Part shown: piece after piece, positions 9,709 to 21,134 of the stretch
How the letters are laid out: the number at the start of each line of letters is the position of its first letter
Numbering within the stretch: the stretch's first letter is position 1
Source: Thiosocius sp963808165
Lineage (GTDB): Bacteria > Pseudomonadota > Gammaproteobacteria > Chromatiales > Chromatiaceae
DNA length: 64,000 nt
Reading direction: 5' to 3'
Assembly: GCA_963808165.1 (NCBI GenBank)
Contig: CAWEET010000001.1
Location: 124,001-188,000 of the forward strand
Program-made: the position numbers and the translations under genes
Notes under the pieces: model-generated
Seen by the model: only the letters and a program-made list of their open reading frames with translations
Databases searched by the model: none
What the model was told of the DNA's origin: nothing

Positions 9709-10224
9709 ATGGCCAAACCGAATCGTATTTTTCTGGTCGGCCCGATGGGTGCCGGCAAAACCACCATCGGCAAGCAGCTCGCGCAGTCGCTTGGCATGAC
9801 CTTCAACGACAGCGACCAGGAGATTCAGCGGCGCACCGGTGTCGATATCTCCACGATTTTTGAGTACGAGGGAGAGGAGGGTTTCCGGCAGCGCGAGCAG
9901 CAGGTGATCGACGAACTCACCCAGGTGGACAACCAAGTACTTGCCACCGGCGGTGGTGCAGTTCTGCTAGCGGAAAATCGTCAGCACCTTTCCGCCAGAG
10001 GTATCGTGTTTTACCTCGAATGCTCGCCGACGCAGCAGTACGAGCGCACCTATCGCGACCGCAACCGCCCCTTGCTGCAGACCGAGGATCCGTTACAGCG
10101 CCTGCGCGCCCTGATGGAACTCCGCGAGCCCTGGTATCGTGAGACAGCCGACTACACGGTCAGTACCGAGGGTCGTGGGGCTGCGGCCGTCGCGAACGAA
10201 ATCCTCGACATACTCCACGGCTGA
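9709..10224 (+). CDS. aroK: Shikimate kinase
   Basis: Phosphorylates shikimate with ATP in aromatic amino acid synthesis. The ATG at 9709 begins MAKPNRIFLVGPMGAGKTT. The longer open frame from 9634 includes pilQ terminator sequence, so it is not used. Walker A is GPMGAGKTT, the shikimate-binding DSDQEIQRRTG holds the Asp-Arg ligands, GGGAVL is the central motif and RDRNRPLL is the lid. At 171 residues it has normal length. aroB follows, as in most gammaproteobacteria. Confidence 0.96.
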   Translation: MAKPNRIFLVGPMGAGKTTIGKQLAQSLGMTFNDSDQEIQRRTGVDISTIFEYEGEEGFRQREQQVIDELTQVDNQVLATGGGAVLLAENRQHLSARGIVFYLECSPTQQYERTYRDRNRPLLQTEDPLQRLRALMELREPWYRETADYTVSTEGRGAAAVANEILDILHG

Positions 10225-10291
10225 CCGAGCGCGGCAACGTCGTGTAAAATCCCGGCGTGCCTCACCTGCGATTCTCAGGACCGCATCAACA

Positions 10292-11377
10292 ATGTCTCAC
10301 TCGCCGCGCACGCTGACGGTCGACCTCGGTGATCGCGCCTACCCGATCTTCATTGGCAGTGATCTGATCGGCGACAGCGCGCTCTACCGGCCCCACATCC
10401 GCGGCACGCAGGTGATGATTGTCAGCAACGAGACCGTGGCGCCGCTTTATCTAGAGCGGGTCGAGGCTGCGCTCTCTGGCTACCGGCTTGCCAGTGTCAT
10501 TCTGCCGGACGGCGAGCAATACAAGACACTGGGTGTGCTCGATCAGGTATACACGGCATTGCTGGAAAATCGCTTCGATCGCCGCTGTACGCTGCTTGCG
10601 CTCGGTGGCGGTGTGGTCGGAGACATGACCGGATACGCGGCGGCCAGCTATCAGCGCGGGGTCGATTTCATCCAGGTGCCGACTACCCTGTTGTCGCAGG
10701 TAGATTCCTCTGTCGGCGGCAAGACCGGAGTCAACCATCCGCTCGGCAAAAACATGATCGGGTCATTCCATCAGCCGCGCTGCGTGATCATAGACATCGC
10801 AACGCTGGACACCCTGCCGGACCGGGAGCTCTCAGCCGGCCTTGCCGAGGTGATCAAGTACGGCCTCATCAACGACCCTGGGTTCTTCAACTGGCTGGAG
10901 CAGAACATGGCGCGCCTTGTGGCGCGGGACCATGGTGCGCTGTCGTATGCCATTGAGCGATCCTGTTCGGACAAGGCCGCTGTGGTCGCTGCTGACGAAC
11001 GCGAATCCGGACAAAGGGCGCTGCTCAATCTGGGCCACACCTTCGGACATGCCATCGAAACCGGGATGGGATACGGGACATGGTTGCATGGCGAGGCTGT
11101 GGCTGCCGGCATGTGCATGGCCGCCGCGATGTCGGCGAATATGGGCTGGTTGAGCGATCAGCAGGTGCGCCGCATCGATCGGCTTGTGGCCGCGGCCGGG
11201 CTACCGGTCAGGCCGCCGGACCAGGTATCGCCGGAGCGCTTCCTCGAGCTGATGGCAGTAGACAAGAAAGTCATGGATGGCCAGCTTCGGCTGGTACTGC
11301 TGCAGGATATCGGTAAGTCGGTGATCAGCGCGGATTTCGATCCGGAAGCCCTGAGAAGAACGCTGCATGCTGCCTGA
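10292..11377 (+). CDS. aroB: 3-dehydroquinate synthase
   Basis: Converts DAHP to 3-dehydroquinate using NAD and a divalent metal. The ATG at 10292 (MSHSPRTLTVDLGDRAYPI) gives the usual length of about 361 residues. Visible motifs are GGGVVGDMTGYAAASYQRGV (NAD-binding glycine-rich region), QVPTTLLSQVDSSVGGKTGVN, the metal ligand region EVIKYGL, and LNLGHTFGHAIE with metal His residues. It overlaps the next gene by 11 bp. Confidence 0.97.
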   Translation: MSHSPRTLTVDLGDRAYPIFIGSDLIGDSALYRPHIRGTQVMIVSNETVAPLYLERVEAALSGYRLASVILPDGEQYKTLGVLDQVYTALLENRFDRRCTLLALGGGVVGDMTGYAAASYQRGVDFIQVPTTLLSQVDSSVGGKTGVNHPLGKNMIGSFHQPRCVIIDIATLDTLPDRELSAGLAEVIKYGLINDPGFFNWLEQNMARLVARDHGALSYAIERSCSDKAAVVAADERESGQRALLNLGHTFGHAIETGMGYGTWLHGEAVAAGMCMAAAMSANMGWLSDQQVRRIDRLVAAAGLPVRPPDQVSPERFLELMAVDKKVMDGQLRLVLLQDIGKSVISADFDPEALRRTLHAA

Positions 11378-13188
11378 CGACAGCAACATCCACTACTTAG
11401 ATACGCCGGCGCGTGCCGAGCGTCTGCAGTTGCTGCTGCATCTGGTGCGCAACGCCGATGACATCGTCTATCTGCGCGCCCCGGCAGGAGCCGGCAAGAC
11501 GCGCTTCGCTCGGCGCCTGCTCGATATGCTCGGCCCTGATATTGCCCGCGCCTGGTTTCACGCCGGGGTTGACCAGGATCTGGTCAGCAGCGTGCTCGGG
11601 CAGTTGGGCATCCAGGACGACGATCTGCTGCAGTGGCCGGATGCCCCTTTGGCCGAGCTTGGCGACCAGGAGCTGCTGCTCGTCGTGGACGATGCGGACC
11701 GCCTGGATCCGGCAACCATCGAGCAACTCGCGGCCTTGCATGCCCGCGGCGGGCACTTGCTCTTGGTCGGTCGTGGCGGGCTGACCCGAACAGAGCGGGA
11801 CGACGATGTGCAGTTCGTCGATCTGCCGGGCTTCAATCCTGACGAGACCGCGGCCTTTCTCCGACTACAGGCGGGGGACCAGGCGACGCGGATGGACGAC
11901 GATCTGGCCGCGACGCTGCATCGCGCCTCGCGCGGGCTACCGGGTCCATTGCTCGAGGCGCTCGACGAGCTCCTGGCGCGTGAGGGCCGGACGTCTGGCG
12001 CCGGCCGCGCAGCGCCTGGCCGCGGCTCCCTGTGGCCCTGGCTGGCAGGGGGCTCGGTCGTGGTCCTGTTGCTTACGGTGCTGGTCTTCCAGGACGCCAT
12101 CAATGGTCTGCTCGAACCGGAGCGCGCGAGCCCTTCGGAGCCGGCCGAAAGCGTAACGACCGCCGCTTCGATTCAGCGGGACGCCGCGGTTTCCGCTGAT
12201 GCCCCGCCGGACCCCGCCAATGTTGCGCCGGCGCCACCGCCGGACGTCGCCCTGCCCGAGCTCAGCCGGCCATCGGCCCCGACCATCGAATCTCTGCCTG
12301 AAAGCCCCGCGCCTATCGCAGCGTCTGTAAACACAGCCGATCCAGGACCTCCAGTGTCGCGCGACATGTCCCCGGCGGCGCCCGACGAAGTGCTCGAAAG
12401 TGTGATGAGCGAGGTGCTGTCAGTGGCCGAGGCGCCGCCTGCGGTGGCCGGTCCACGGCTGCCGACCAGGCTGCAGGCCGATCCGGCCGGGGGCTCGTCA
12501 TCGCTCCCGGCCGATGTGGCCAAGGGTGCGGGCACAGGAGATCGGCGTCCAGCGCCAGTCGGCAGCCGAGGCGCAAGCAGCGGCGGCTGCGCCGAGCGAC
12601 ATGCCCGCTTCCGCAGAGAACGTCGATCCGCGCACGCCGGCCGCCGCATCCGCGGTGTCGCCCGCCCCGGTGGTGCAGGGCTCCCCAGCGCTTGTCGCCA
12701 AGGATCCGCCGGCGGCGACCGAGCCGGAGCATCTCTCCGTTTCGCCAGCCGAAGTGCAGGCGTTGCCAGGGGGCGGGCCGGCGCCGGTCGAGGAGCGGGT
12801 GGGCGCCGCACCGGCCAAGCCGCCGATTGCGCCATCGGCCACAGCTGCCGCAGACAACGCGTCCGGGCCTTCGCCGTCCAGCGGGCGCGCAGTATCTGCG
12901 CAGGGTGGAGTCGACTGGCTGGACAGCCGCGAACCGGGGCGCTACACGCTGCAGTTGGTCGGTGCGCGTGATTCTGCGGCGGTCCGCAAGTTCATCCGCG
13001 ATCACCAGTTGGGTCAGCCGTATGCGATCTTCGAGCGGCAGCTCGACGGTCGGCCCTGGTACTCACTGGTCGCCGGTGATTATCCTGATCGTAAGGCCGC
13101 GGTCGCCGCTCGCGATCGTCTGCCCGGCGGTCTCGGAACCTCCGGAGCATGGCCGCGAACCTTCGGATCTATCCAAAAAAGCGAATAA
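11367..13188 (+). CDS. DamX-like AAA ATPase/SPOR-domain protein, with one frameshift
   Basis: The N-terminal half is an ExeA-type ATPase (APAGAGKTRFARRLLD as Walker A, LLVVDDADRLD as Walker B). A transmembrane helix follows at about residues 226-244 (WLAGGSVVVLLLTVLVF), then a long Ala/Pro-rich periplasmic linker. The C-terminal SPOR domain (RYTLQLVGARDSAAVRKFI, PWYSLVAGDYPDRKAA) lies in a different frame and binds denuded septal peptidoglycan in DamX and its relatives. The frame change lies within about 12510-12550, in low-complexity linker sequence, so the exact base cannot be fixed. Its position after aroB is that of damX in E. coli and of PA5037 in Pseudomonas. A division-related role is inferred. 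Confidence 0.8.
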
Positions 13189-13506
13189 AAATAAAGCCTT
13201 GGCGATGCTGCCGGTGCACTTCCGTTGGCTGGACGCAAAACGGTGGTTCGAATATTCTGATTCTATTATGCTAACCGACCCGGTCTGCGTGCACGGATGC
13301 CGCACGCTGTCGTGCCGACACATGCTCGGTTGCGACGACTTCGGGCCAGGTGGTGTATCAGGCGCACCCCAATTTCGTGCAGCAGTCTCGCGGTTTCTGC
13401 TGCTGCATTTTCCAGTCGGATTCGCGTCCGCAAGCGGGCGGGGGTCAGGTATGGTCACGGTCGGGCCTGAACGACCGTGCAGAACAGTAAGCTGAAGAGG
13501 TATGCG
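13189..13506. other. Intergenic region between damX-like and gltB
   Basis: 318 bp. The patch TATTAT at 13264-13269 could be a -10 element but has no convincing -35 box at 16-18 bp. I see no terminator, repeat or conserved ORF. The segment just before gltB supplies its ribosome-binding site (AGAGG at about 13496). Confidence 0.4.
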
Positions 13507-16500
13507 ATGAGTTACGGTGCCTTGCCTCCCGAACAGGGGCTGTACGATCCGGCAAACGAACACGACGCCTGTGGCGTCGGTTTTGTCGCGCATATCAAGG
13601 GCGACAAGAGCCACGAGATCGTGCGCCAGGGCCTGACGATACTCGAACGTCTGCATCACCGCGGTGCCGTCGGTGCCGATCCGCGTGCCGGCGACGGTGC
13701 TGGCCTGCTGTTGCAGTTGCCGGACGCCTTCTTCCGCGGGGTGGTCGATTTCGATCTCCCCGCGGAAGGTGACTACGCGGTCGGCATGCTGTTCATGCCG
13801 CGGGAAGAGGCCGCGCGACGCGAGGCCGCAGAGCACCGTTGAGCAGTTCGTCACTGCCGAGGGTCAAAGCGTGTTGGGCTGGCGCGACGTGCCGGTCGAA
13901 AACCAGGGGCTCGGTTACAGTGTACTGCCCACCGAACCGTTGATTCGCCAGGTCTTCGTGGCCCGCGGTGAAGGATTCCCGGACCAGCAGGCCTTCGAGC
14001 GCAAGCTGTTCGTCATACGCAAGCAGATCGACAACCGCATCCGTGAGTCGGTCGGCAACGGCCAGCGCTCGTTTTACTTCACGTCATTCTCTTCACGAAC
14101 CATCGTGTACAAGGGGATGCTGCTGGCCGGGCAGGTCGGCGAGTATTACCAGGACCTGAATGACGAGCGCATGGTCTCGGCGCTGGCGCTGGTGCACCAG
14201 CGTTTCTCGACCAACACCTTCCCCACCTGGGACCTGGCGCAGCCGTTCCGCATGATCGCCCACAATGGCGAGATCAACACGCTGCGCGGCAATGTGAACT
14301 GGATGGCCGCCCGCCGCCAATCCATGGCCTCGGAGATCCTGGGCGACGATCTTGCCAAGATCTGGCCGCTGATTCCCGAGGGTCAGTCGGACTCGGCCTG
14401 TTTCGACAATGCCCTCGAACTGCTGGTCGCCGGTGGTTATTCGCTGGCGCACGCGATGATGATGCTGATACCGGAGGCCTGGTCCGGCAATCCGCTGATG
14501 GACAAGGACCGGCGCGCCTTCTACGAGTACCATGCGGCGTTGATGGAGCCGTGGGACGGACCGGCCGCGGTCGCGTTTACCGATGGCCGCCAGATCGGCG
14601 CTACCCTGGACCGCAATGGCCTGCGGCCGGCGCGTTACCTGGTCACCGATGACGACCTGGTGGTGATGGGTTCGGAGATGGGGGTGCTGCAGATCCCCGA
14701 AGAGAAGATCGTCAAGAAATGGCGCCTGCAGCCCGGCAAGATGTTCCTGATCGACATGGAACAGGGCCGCATCATCAACGATGAAGAGATCAAGGCCGAG
14801 CTGTCCAGTGCCAAGCCCTACCAGGAATGGCTCGACAGGACGCAGATCGATCTGCACGACCTGCCCGCGGTCGTCGGCGCCATGTCTCCGGACCCGGAGA
14901 CGCTGCTCGACCGCCAGCAGGCATTCGGCTATACCCAGGAAGACATAAAGTTCTTGCTGACACCGATGGTGCTCACCGGTCAGGAGGCGATCGGTTCGAT
15001 GGGGGCGGACAACCCGCCGGCGGTGCTATCGAAAAAACCCAAGCACCTTTCGAATTATTTCAAGCAGCTCTTCGCCCAGGTCACCAACCCGCCGATCGAT
15101 CCGATCCGTGAAGAGATCGTGATGTCGCTGGTGTCCTTGATCGGGCCCAACCCCAATCTACTGGGCTTGGATAGCGGTGGTGAGAACAGGCGACTGGAGG
15201 TCAGTCAGCCGGTGCTCACCAACGAGGACCTCGAACGCATCCGTAACATCGAGAACAGCAGCGGCGGGGCGTTCCGCACCAAGACCCTGCGTACCACGTT
15301 CCCGTCAATCGAGGGCGCGTCCGGCATGGCGGTTGCGCTGGACGAGCTTTGTCACGCCGCCGAGCAGGCCGTGCGTGACGGGTTTAATATTCTGATTCTG
15401 TCCGATCGTCCGGTCGACGCAGACAACATCCCGATACCCGCACTGCTGGCGACCTCGGCGGTCCATCATCATCTGATCCGCCGGGGACTGCGTACCGACT
15501 CGGGCCTGGTCGTGGAGACCGGTGCTGCCATCGAAGTGCACCACTTCGCGACCCTGGCCGGTTATGGCGCCGAGGCAATCAACCCCTACCTGGCGTTCGA
15601 CACGATTCAGGCGATACTCCCCTCGCTCACGGACGCCCCCCCTCTGGAAGAGGCGCGCCACCGCTATGTCAAGGCGGTCGGCAAGGGCTTGTTCAAGGTC
15701 ATGTCCAAAATGGGCATATCGACCTACCAGTCTTACTGCGGTGCACAGATCTTCGACGCGATTGGACTGTCGAGTGAATTCGTCGCCGATTATTTTACCG
15801 GCACCTCGACCCGGATCGAGGGCATTGGGCTGGCCGAGGTCGCGGCCGAGGCAGTGCGCAGGCATCGCGACGCGTTCGGCAATGCGCAGATCTATCGCAA
15901 GCATCTCGATGTCGGCGGTGACTACGCCTTCCGCCTGCGCGGTGAGGACCACGTCTGGACGCCGGACACGATTGCCAAGTTGCAGCATGCGGTGCGTGGC
16001 AATGATGCCAGCACTTACGCGGAGTTCTCGCGGCGTGTGAACGAACAGAATGAAGACCTTCTGACCCTGCGCGGTCTGTTCGAATTCAATTTCGCCGATC
16101 AGCCGATCTCACTCGACGAGGTGGAACCCGCGGCGCAGATCGTCAAGCGCTTTGCCACCGGGGCAATGTCGTTCGGGTCGATCTCCTACGAGGCCCACTC
16201 GACGCTTGCCCGGGCGATGAACGCGATCGGCGGCAAGTCGAACACCGGCGAAGGCGGTGAGGAGCCCGATCGCTTCAACCCGCTGCCCGATGGCTCGATG
16301 AATCCCGAGCGATCGGCGATCAAACAGGTTGCGTCGGGGCGTTTCGGGGTGACCAACGAGTACCTGGTCAACGCGGACGACATCCAGATAAAGATGGCGC
16401 AGGGCGCCAAGCCCGGCGAGGGAGGTCAGCTGCCCGGACACAAGGTGAACCAGCAGATCGCGCGTGTCCGCCACTCGACTCCCGGGGTCGGCCTGATCTC

Positions 16501-18136
16501 ACCGCCGCCACACCACGACATCTATTCAATCGAGGACCTGGCCCAGCTGATCCACGACCTGAAGAACGTGAACCCCAACGCGCGAATCTCGGTCAAGCTG
16601 GTGTCGGAAGTCGGTGTCGGCACCGTGGCCGCCGGGGTTTCGAAGGCGCACGCCGATCACGTCACCATCGCGGGCTACGACGGGGGCACCGGGGCATCGC
16701 CGCTGACCTCGATCAAACATGCCGGTTCGCCCTGGGAAATCGGCCTTTCCGAGACCCATCAGACCCTGGTGCTGAATCGACTGCGCAGCCGCATCGCGGT
16801 GCAGGCCGATGGCGGCATGCGGACCGGCCGCGACGTGGTCGTCGCGGCATTGCTCGGCGCCGATGAGGTCGGCTTTGCAACGGCACCGCTGATCGCCGAG
16901 GGTTGCATCATGATGCGCAAATGTCATCTGAACACCTGCCCCGTGGGTGTGGCGACGCAGGATGCGGAGTTGCGTAAGCGCTTCAACGGCAAACCGGAAC
17001 ATGTCATCAACTACTTCTTCTTCGTCGCCGAAGAGGCACGCGAGCTGATGGCGAAGCTGGGCTTCCGCACTTTCGACGAGATGGTCGGCCAGATGGACCG
17101 ACTCGACATGCGCAAGGCCATTGGCCACTGGAAGGCTCACGGCCTGGATTACAGTCGGCTGCTGAGCAAGCCGGCCGCCGCCGAGGGCGATACCCTCTAC
17201 TGGTCGGAAAAGCAGGATCACGGTATTGAAAAGGCGCTGGACAACAAGCTGATAGAGCTTGCCCGCCCGGCGCTGGAAGAGGGCAAGAGGGTCGAGATCG
17301 ACATCGACATCCAGAATGTCAACCGCACCTTCGGCACCCTGCTCTCGGGCCGTCTGGCCGAGCGGTATGGTTTCGACGGCTTGTCGGACGGCACCGTCAA
17401 GATCAACGCCAAGGGCACGGCCGGCCAGTCGTTCGGTGCCTGGCTCGCCAACGGTGTGACCATCGAGCTGGCCGGTGAAGGCAACGACTATGTCGGCAAG
17501 GGCCTTTCCGGCGGGAAGCTGATCGTTTATCCGCCGCCCGAGTGCAAGATCGAGAAGGCCGAGGAAAACATCATCGTGGGAAACACGGTGCTATACGGCG
17601 CGATCAAGGGCGAGTGTTACTTCCGGGGCGTGGCCGGCGAGCGATTCGCCGTGCGCAATTCGGGTGCGATGGCAGTGGTCGAGGGCGTTGGCGACCACGG
17701 TTGCGAGTATATGACCGGCGGCGTCGTCGTCGTGCTCGGGCGGACCGGGCGCAACTTTGCCGCCGGCATGTCGGGTGGCATCGCCTATGTGCTGGATCAG
17801 GACGAAACCTTTGAGCAGCGCTGTAACCTGGCGATGGTTGAACTGGAGCCGATTAAGGAAGAGGACGATGCGCTTGAGCACCTTGCCCATCAGGGCGGTG
17901 ACCTGGAAGCTCACGGCCGCGTCGATGTCTCGCACGACATGACGCGTTTCGATGCGATTCGCCTGCGGCAACTGATCGAAAGTCATCTGCGCTACACCGG
18001 TTCGGCCGTCGCCAGGCAGATACTCGATGAGTGGGATGCCTGGCTGCCAAAGTTCAAGAAGGTCATGCCGGTGGACTATCGCCGTGCGCTGGCCCAGTTG
18101 CAGGCGGAGCAGCAAAGCGCCAAGAGCGCGGCCTGA
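13507..18136 (+). CDS. gltB: Glutamate synthase (NADPH) large subunit, with one frameshift
   Basis: Transfers the glutamine amide to 2-oxoglutarate to make glutamate. The ATG at 13507 has AGAGG upstream. The glutaminase domain begins at Cys22 in HDACGVGFVAHIKG, the Ntn nucleophile after propeptide removal. Later come FSTNTFPTWDLAQPFR, the FMN-binding synthase domain (VKLVSEVGVGTVAAGVSKA, ADGGMRTGRDVVVA), the 3Fe-4S cysteines MMRKCHLNTCPVGVATQ, and the C-terminal GXGXG beta-helix domain. The frame breaks at about 13838-13841 (REAAEH, then VEQFVTAEG in another frame), which fits a one-base insertion. The corrected length of about 1540 residues is normal. Confidence 0.93.
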
Positions 18137-18220
18137 CAGTGAACGAACAGACGCGGCCGAGCGCCGTTCGTGGAGAAGCATCGGACTGGTGTTCCGTTCT
18201 TCGTTTTGGAGACAGTATCA

Positions 18221-19678
18221 ATGGGTAAGCCAACAGGTTTCAAAGAGATTGCGCGCCTGGACCGCAGTTATGCGCCGGTGGCCGACCGCATCACCCACTA
18301 CAACGAGTTCACGATACCGTTGTCGGAAGAGCAGGTCGGCCAGCAGGGTGCGCGCTGTATGGACTGCGGAATCCCTTTTTGTCATCAGGGATGTCCGGTC
18401 GACAACCTGATCCCGGACTGGAACGACCTGGTTTACCAGGGCGACTGGCGGGCGGCAATCGATGTGTTGCACTCGACCAACAACTTTCCGGAGTTCACCG
18501 GGCGCATCTGCCCTGCCCCGTGCGAGTCTTCGTGCACACTGAACATCGATGACGCCCCGGTCACGATAAAGAACATCGAGCTGTCGATTGTCGAGAAGGC
18601 CTGGGAAGAGGGTTGGATCCAGCCCCAGATAGCCCCGCACAAGACTGGCAAACGGGTCGCCGTGGTCGGCTCCGGACCGGCCGGACTCGCGGCTGCGCAG
18701 CAACTGGGACGTGCCGGGCACTCGGTCGCGGTGTTCGAGAAACAGGACGGTATTGGCGGTTTGCTGCGTTACGGCATCCCCGACTTCAAGTTGGCGAAGC
18801 AGGTAATAAAGCGCCGCATGGGGCAGATGAAGGCGGAGGGGGTCAAGTTTCACGCCGACGCCCATGTCGGTGGCCCGAACTTCCCGACACAGCGGATGCT
18901 CGACGAGTTTGAAGCCGTGGTGTTGGCCGGTGGCGCGGAAAAGCCTCGCGATCTACCTGTCCCGGGGCGCGAACTCGACGGTATTCATTTCGCGATGGAC
19001 TTTCTGCGCGCCAACAGCAGGACTGTACAAGGCGTGCCGGGAGCCGAGGCCGGCCTGATCAGCGCCGCCGGAAAACACGTTGTGGTGATCGGTGGTGGTG
19101 ACACGGGTTCCGACTGCATCGGTACGTCGAACCGACACGGCGCCGCCTCGGTGACCCAGATCGAGATCCTCGACAAGCCTCCCGAGAAGGAGGACAAGGG
19201 GCTCACCTGGCCCGAATGGCCGAACCGCTTGCGCACCTCCTCGTCGCAGGAAGAAGGTTGCGAGCGCATGTGGAACGTAACCACGAAGGCATTCCTCGGC
19301 GATGATCGAGGCAGGCTGCGCGCGTTGCGCTGCGCCCTGGTCCGCTGGGACAAGGATGAGCGGGGTCGCTGGCAGATGTCCGAGGTCGAGGGCTCCGAGT
19401 TCGAGATCAAGGCCGATCTCGTGACCCTGGCGATGGGTTTCGTGCACCCGGTGCACGAGGGTATGCTGGCGGATCTCGGGGTCGCGCTCGATGCGCGGGG
19501 TAATGTCCAGGGCACGACGGAAGGTCCGGACGCCTACAAGACATCGATCGATGGTGTGTTTGCCGCCGGCGATATGCGCCGTGGCCAGTCGCTGGTGGTG
19601 TGGGCTATCCGTGAGGGCCGGCAATGTGCGCGTGCCGTCGACGAGTACCTGATGGGAATGACCAGTCTGCCGCGTTGA
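18221..19678 (+). CDS. gltD: Glutamate synthase small subunit
   Basis: NADPH-oxidising beta subunit that feeds electrons to GltB. The ATG at 18221 follows GGAGACAG. The N-terminal Fe-S cysteines are CMDCGIPFCHQGCPVDN and CPAPCESSCTLNIDD. An FAD-binding GxGxxG is at VAVVGSGPAGLAAAQQLG, an NADPH-binding site at VVVIGGGDTGSDCIGT, and the C-terminal FAD segment is GVFAAGDMRRGQSLVVWAI. About 485 residues, 84 bp downstream of gltB. Confidence 0.96.
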   Translation: MGKPTGFKEIARLDRSYAPVADRITHYNEFTIPLSEEQVGQQGARCMDCGIPFCHQGCPVDNLIPDWNDLVYQGDWRAAIDVLHSTNNFPEFTGRICPAPCESSCTLNIDDAPVTIKNIELSIVEKAWEEGWIQPQIAPHKTGKRVAVVGSGPAGLAAAQQLGRAGHSVAVFEKQDGIGGLLRYGIPDFKLAKQVIKRRMGQMKAEGVKFHADAHVGGPNFPTQRMLDEFEAVVLAGGAEKPRDLPVPGRELDGIHFAMDFLRANSRTVQGVPGAEAGLISAAGKHVVVIGGGDTGSDCIGTSNRHGAASVTQIEILDKPPEKEDKGLTWPEWPNRLRTSSSQEEGCERMWNVTTKAFLGDDRGRLRALRCALVRWDKDERGRWQMSEVEGSEFEIKADLVTLAMGFVHPVHEGMLADLGVALDARGNVQGTTEGPDAYKTSIDGVFAAGDMRRGQSLVVWAIREGRQCARAVDEYLMGMTSLPR

Positions 19679-19861
19679 GTCGCTGCCGATCGCCAAGGGG
19701 ACGAGTCCGTCCTTTCGACCATCTGCCGCAGTTCTTCTGGTGGCGTGGCCGCGCTGTGCTTGTGAGCGCATTTCTCGCGGCACGCCGGCAGATGTTGTTC
19801 GGCCAGCCAGCTTGTGCCTTGCTATCCTCCACTCTCTTTGCGTCCTTGGCGAATAATTATC

Positions 19862-20929
19862 ATGTCTGAATTGAAAAACGACCGATTTCTGCGCGCCCTG
19901 CTCCGCCAGCCCGTCGACATGACCCCAGTGTGGATGATGCGCCAGGCCGGCCGCTATTTGCCCGAGTATCGTGCGACGCGCGCCAGGGCAGGCAGTTTCA
20001 TGGACCTCTGCAAGAACCCCGAGCTGGCCTGTGAGGTCACCCTGCAGCCGCTCGAGCGTTTCCCGCTGGATGCGGCGATCCTGTTCTCGGACATTCTGAC
20101 GATCCCGGACGCCATGGGTCTCGGGCTGTATTTCAATGAGGGCGAGGGGCCGCGCTTCGAACGTCCGTTGCGCGACCGTGCGGCCATCGACGCGCTCGGC
20201 GTGCCGGATCCCGAACAGGAACTCGGCTACGTGATGGATGCGGTGCGCACGATTCGCCGCGAACTCGGCGGCCGCGTGCCCCTGATCGGCTTTTCCGGCA
20301 GCCCCTGGACACTCGCCACCTATATGGTCGAAGGTGGCAGCACCAAGACGTTCGCCTTGTCGAAGGGCATGATGTTCGACCATCCGGACTGGATGCATCA
20401 GCTGTTGGGCAAGCTGGCAGAATCCGTCACGAGCTACCTCAACGCCCAGGTGGCCGCCGGCGCGCAGGCGCTGATGATCTTCGATACCTGGGGCGGCACC
20501 CTGACCCCACGTGACTACAGGGCCTTTTCACTCGCCTATATGCAGCGCATCGTGGACGGTCTGACCCGCGAGGCGGGCGGTCGTAAGGTGCCGGTCATCC
20601 TCTTTACCAAGGGCGGTGGTCAATGGCTCGAGCTGATGGCCGACACTGGCTGCGATGCACTGGGTCTGGATTGGACGCTGGATATCGCCGATGCGCGGGC
20701 GCGGGTCGGCGATCGGGTGGCGCTGCAGGGCAATCTTGATCCCTGCACCCTGTACGCCTCGCCCGCGGTGATCCGCCGCTCGGTGGCCGAGATTATCGCG
20801 GGATACGGCAAGGGTGCCGGGCATGTGTTCAATCTCGGGCATGGTATCCACCCGGCGATCCCACCTGAGCACGCCGCAGCGATGGTCGAGGCGGTTCATG
20901 AACTGAGCAGGCCGTATCACGTCGGCTGA
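19862..20929 (+). CDS. hemE: Uroporphyrinogen decarboxylase
   Basis: Converts uroporphyrinogen III to coproporphyrinogen III in haem synthesis. The ATG at 19862 is supported by family alignment (DRFLRALLRQPVDMTPVWMM, then RQAGRYLPEYR). The catalytic Asp lies in ILFSDILTIPDAMG, and GFSGSPWTLATYM and FNLGHGIHP are the other family signatures. 355 residues. The position after gltBD matches Pseudomonas. Confidence 0.97.
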   Translation: MSELKNDRFLRALLRQPVDMTPVWMMRQAGRYLPEYRATRARAGSFMDLCKNPELACEVTLQPLERFPLDAAILFSDILTIPDAMGLGLYFNEGEGPRFERPLRDRAAIDALGVPDPEQELGYVMDAVRTIRRELGGRVPLIGFSGSPWTLATYMVEGGSTKTFALSKGMMFDHPDWMHQLLGKLAESVTSYLNAQVAAGAQALMIFDTWGGTLTPRDYRAFSLAYMQRIVDGLTREAGGRKVPVILFTKGGGQWLELMADTGCDALGLDWTLDIADARARVGDRVALQGNLDPCTLYASPAVIRRSVAEIIAGYGKGAGHVFNLGHGIHPAIPPEHAAAMVEAVHELSRPYHVG

Positions 20930-21134
20930 GTCGCCTGCCGCTGCGTGCGGCGACGGTGTCCCAGGTCCATGCGGCCCGCGCGACACCGTGAAACCTCCCA
21001 TGCAGCCGCGGCCGTCGTGTCGCGGAGCAAGCTGTCTGCAGGCCGCAAACCTGAGCGATGTCTGTCGGCCCGTCAGGTGAGTGTTGTCATGCCCATAAGG
21101 CGGCCATCGGCTGTTCGGGTTGGCCCGATTCGGT

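Noticed and set aside
13225..13269. Promoter for gltB (TTGGCT with TATTAT)
   Set aside because: Spacing is far from 16-18 bp and no better -35 was found.
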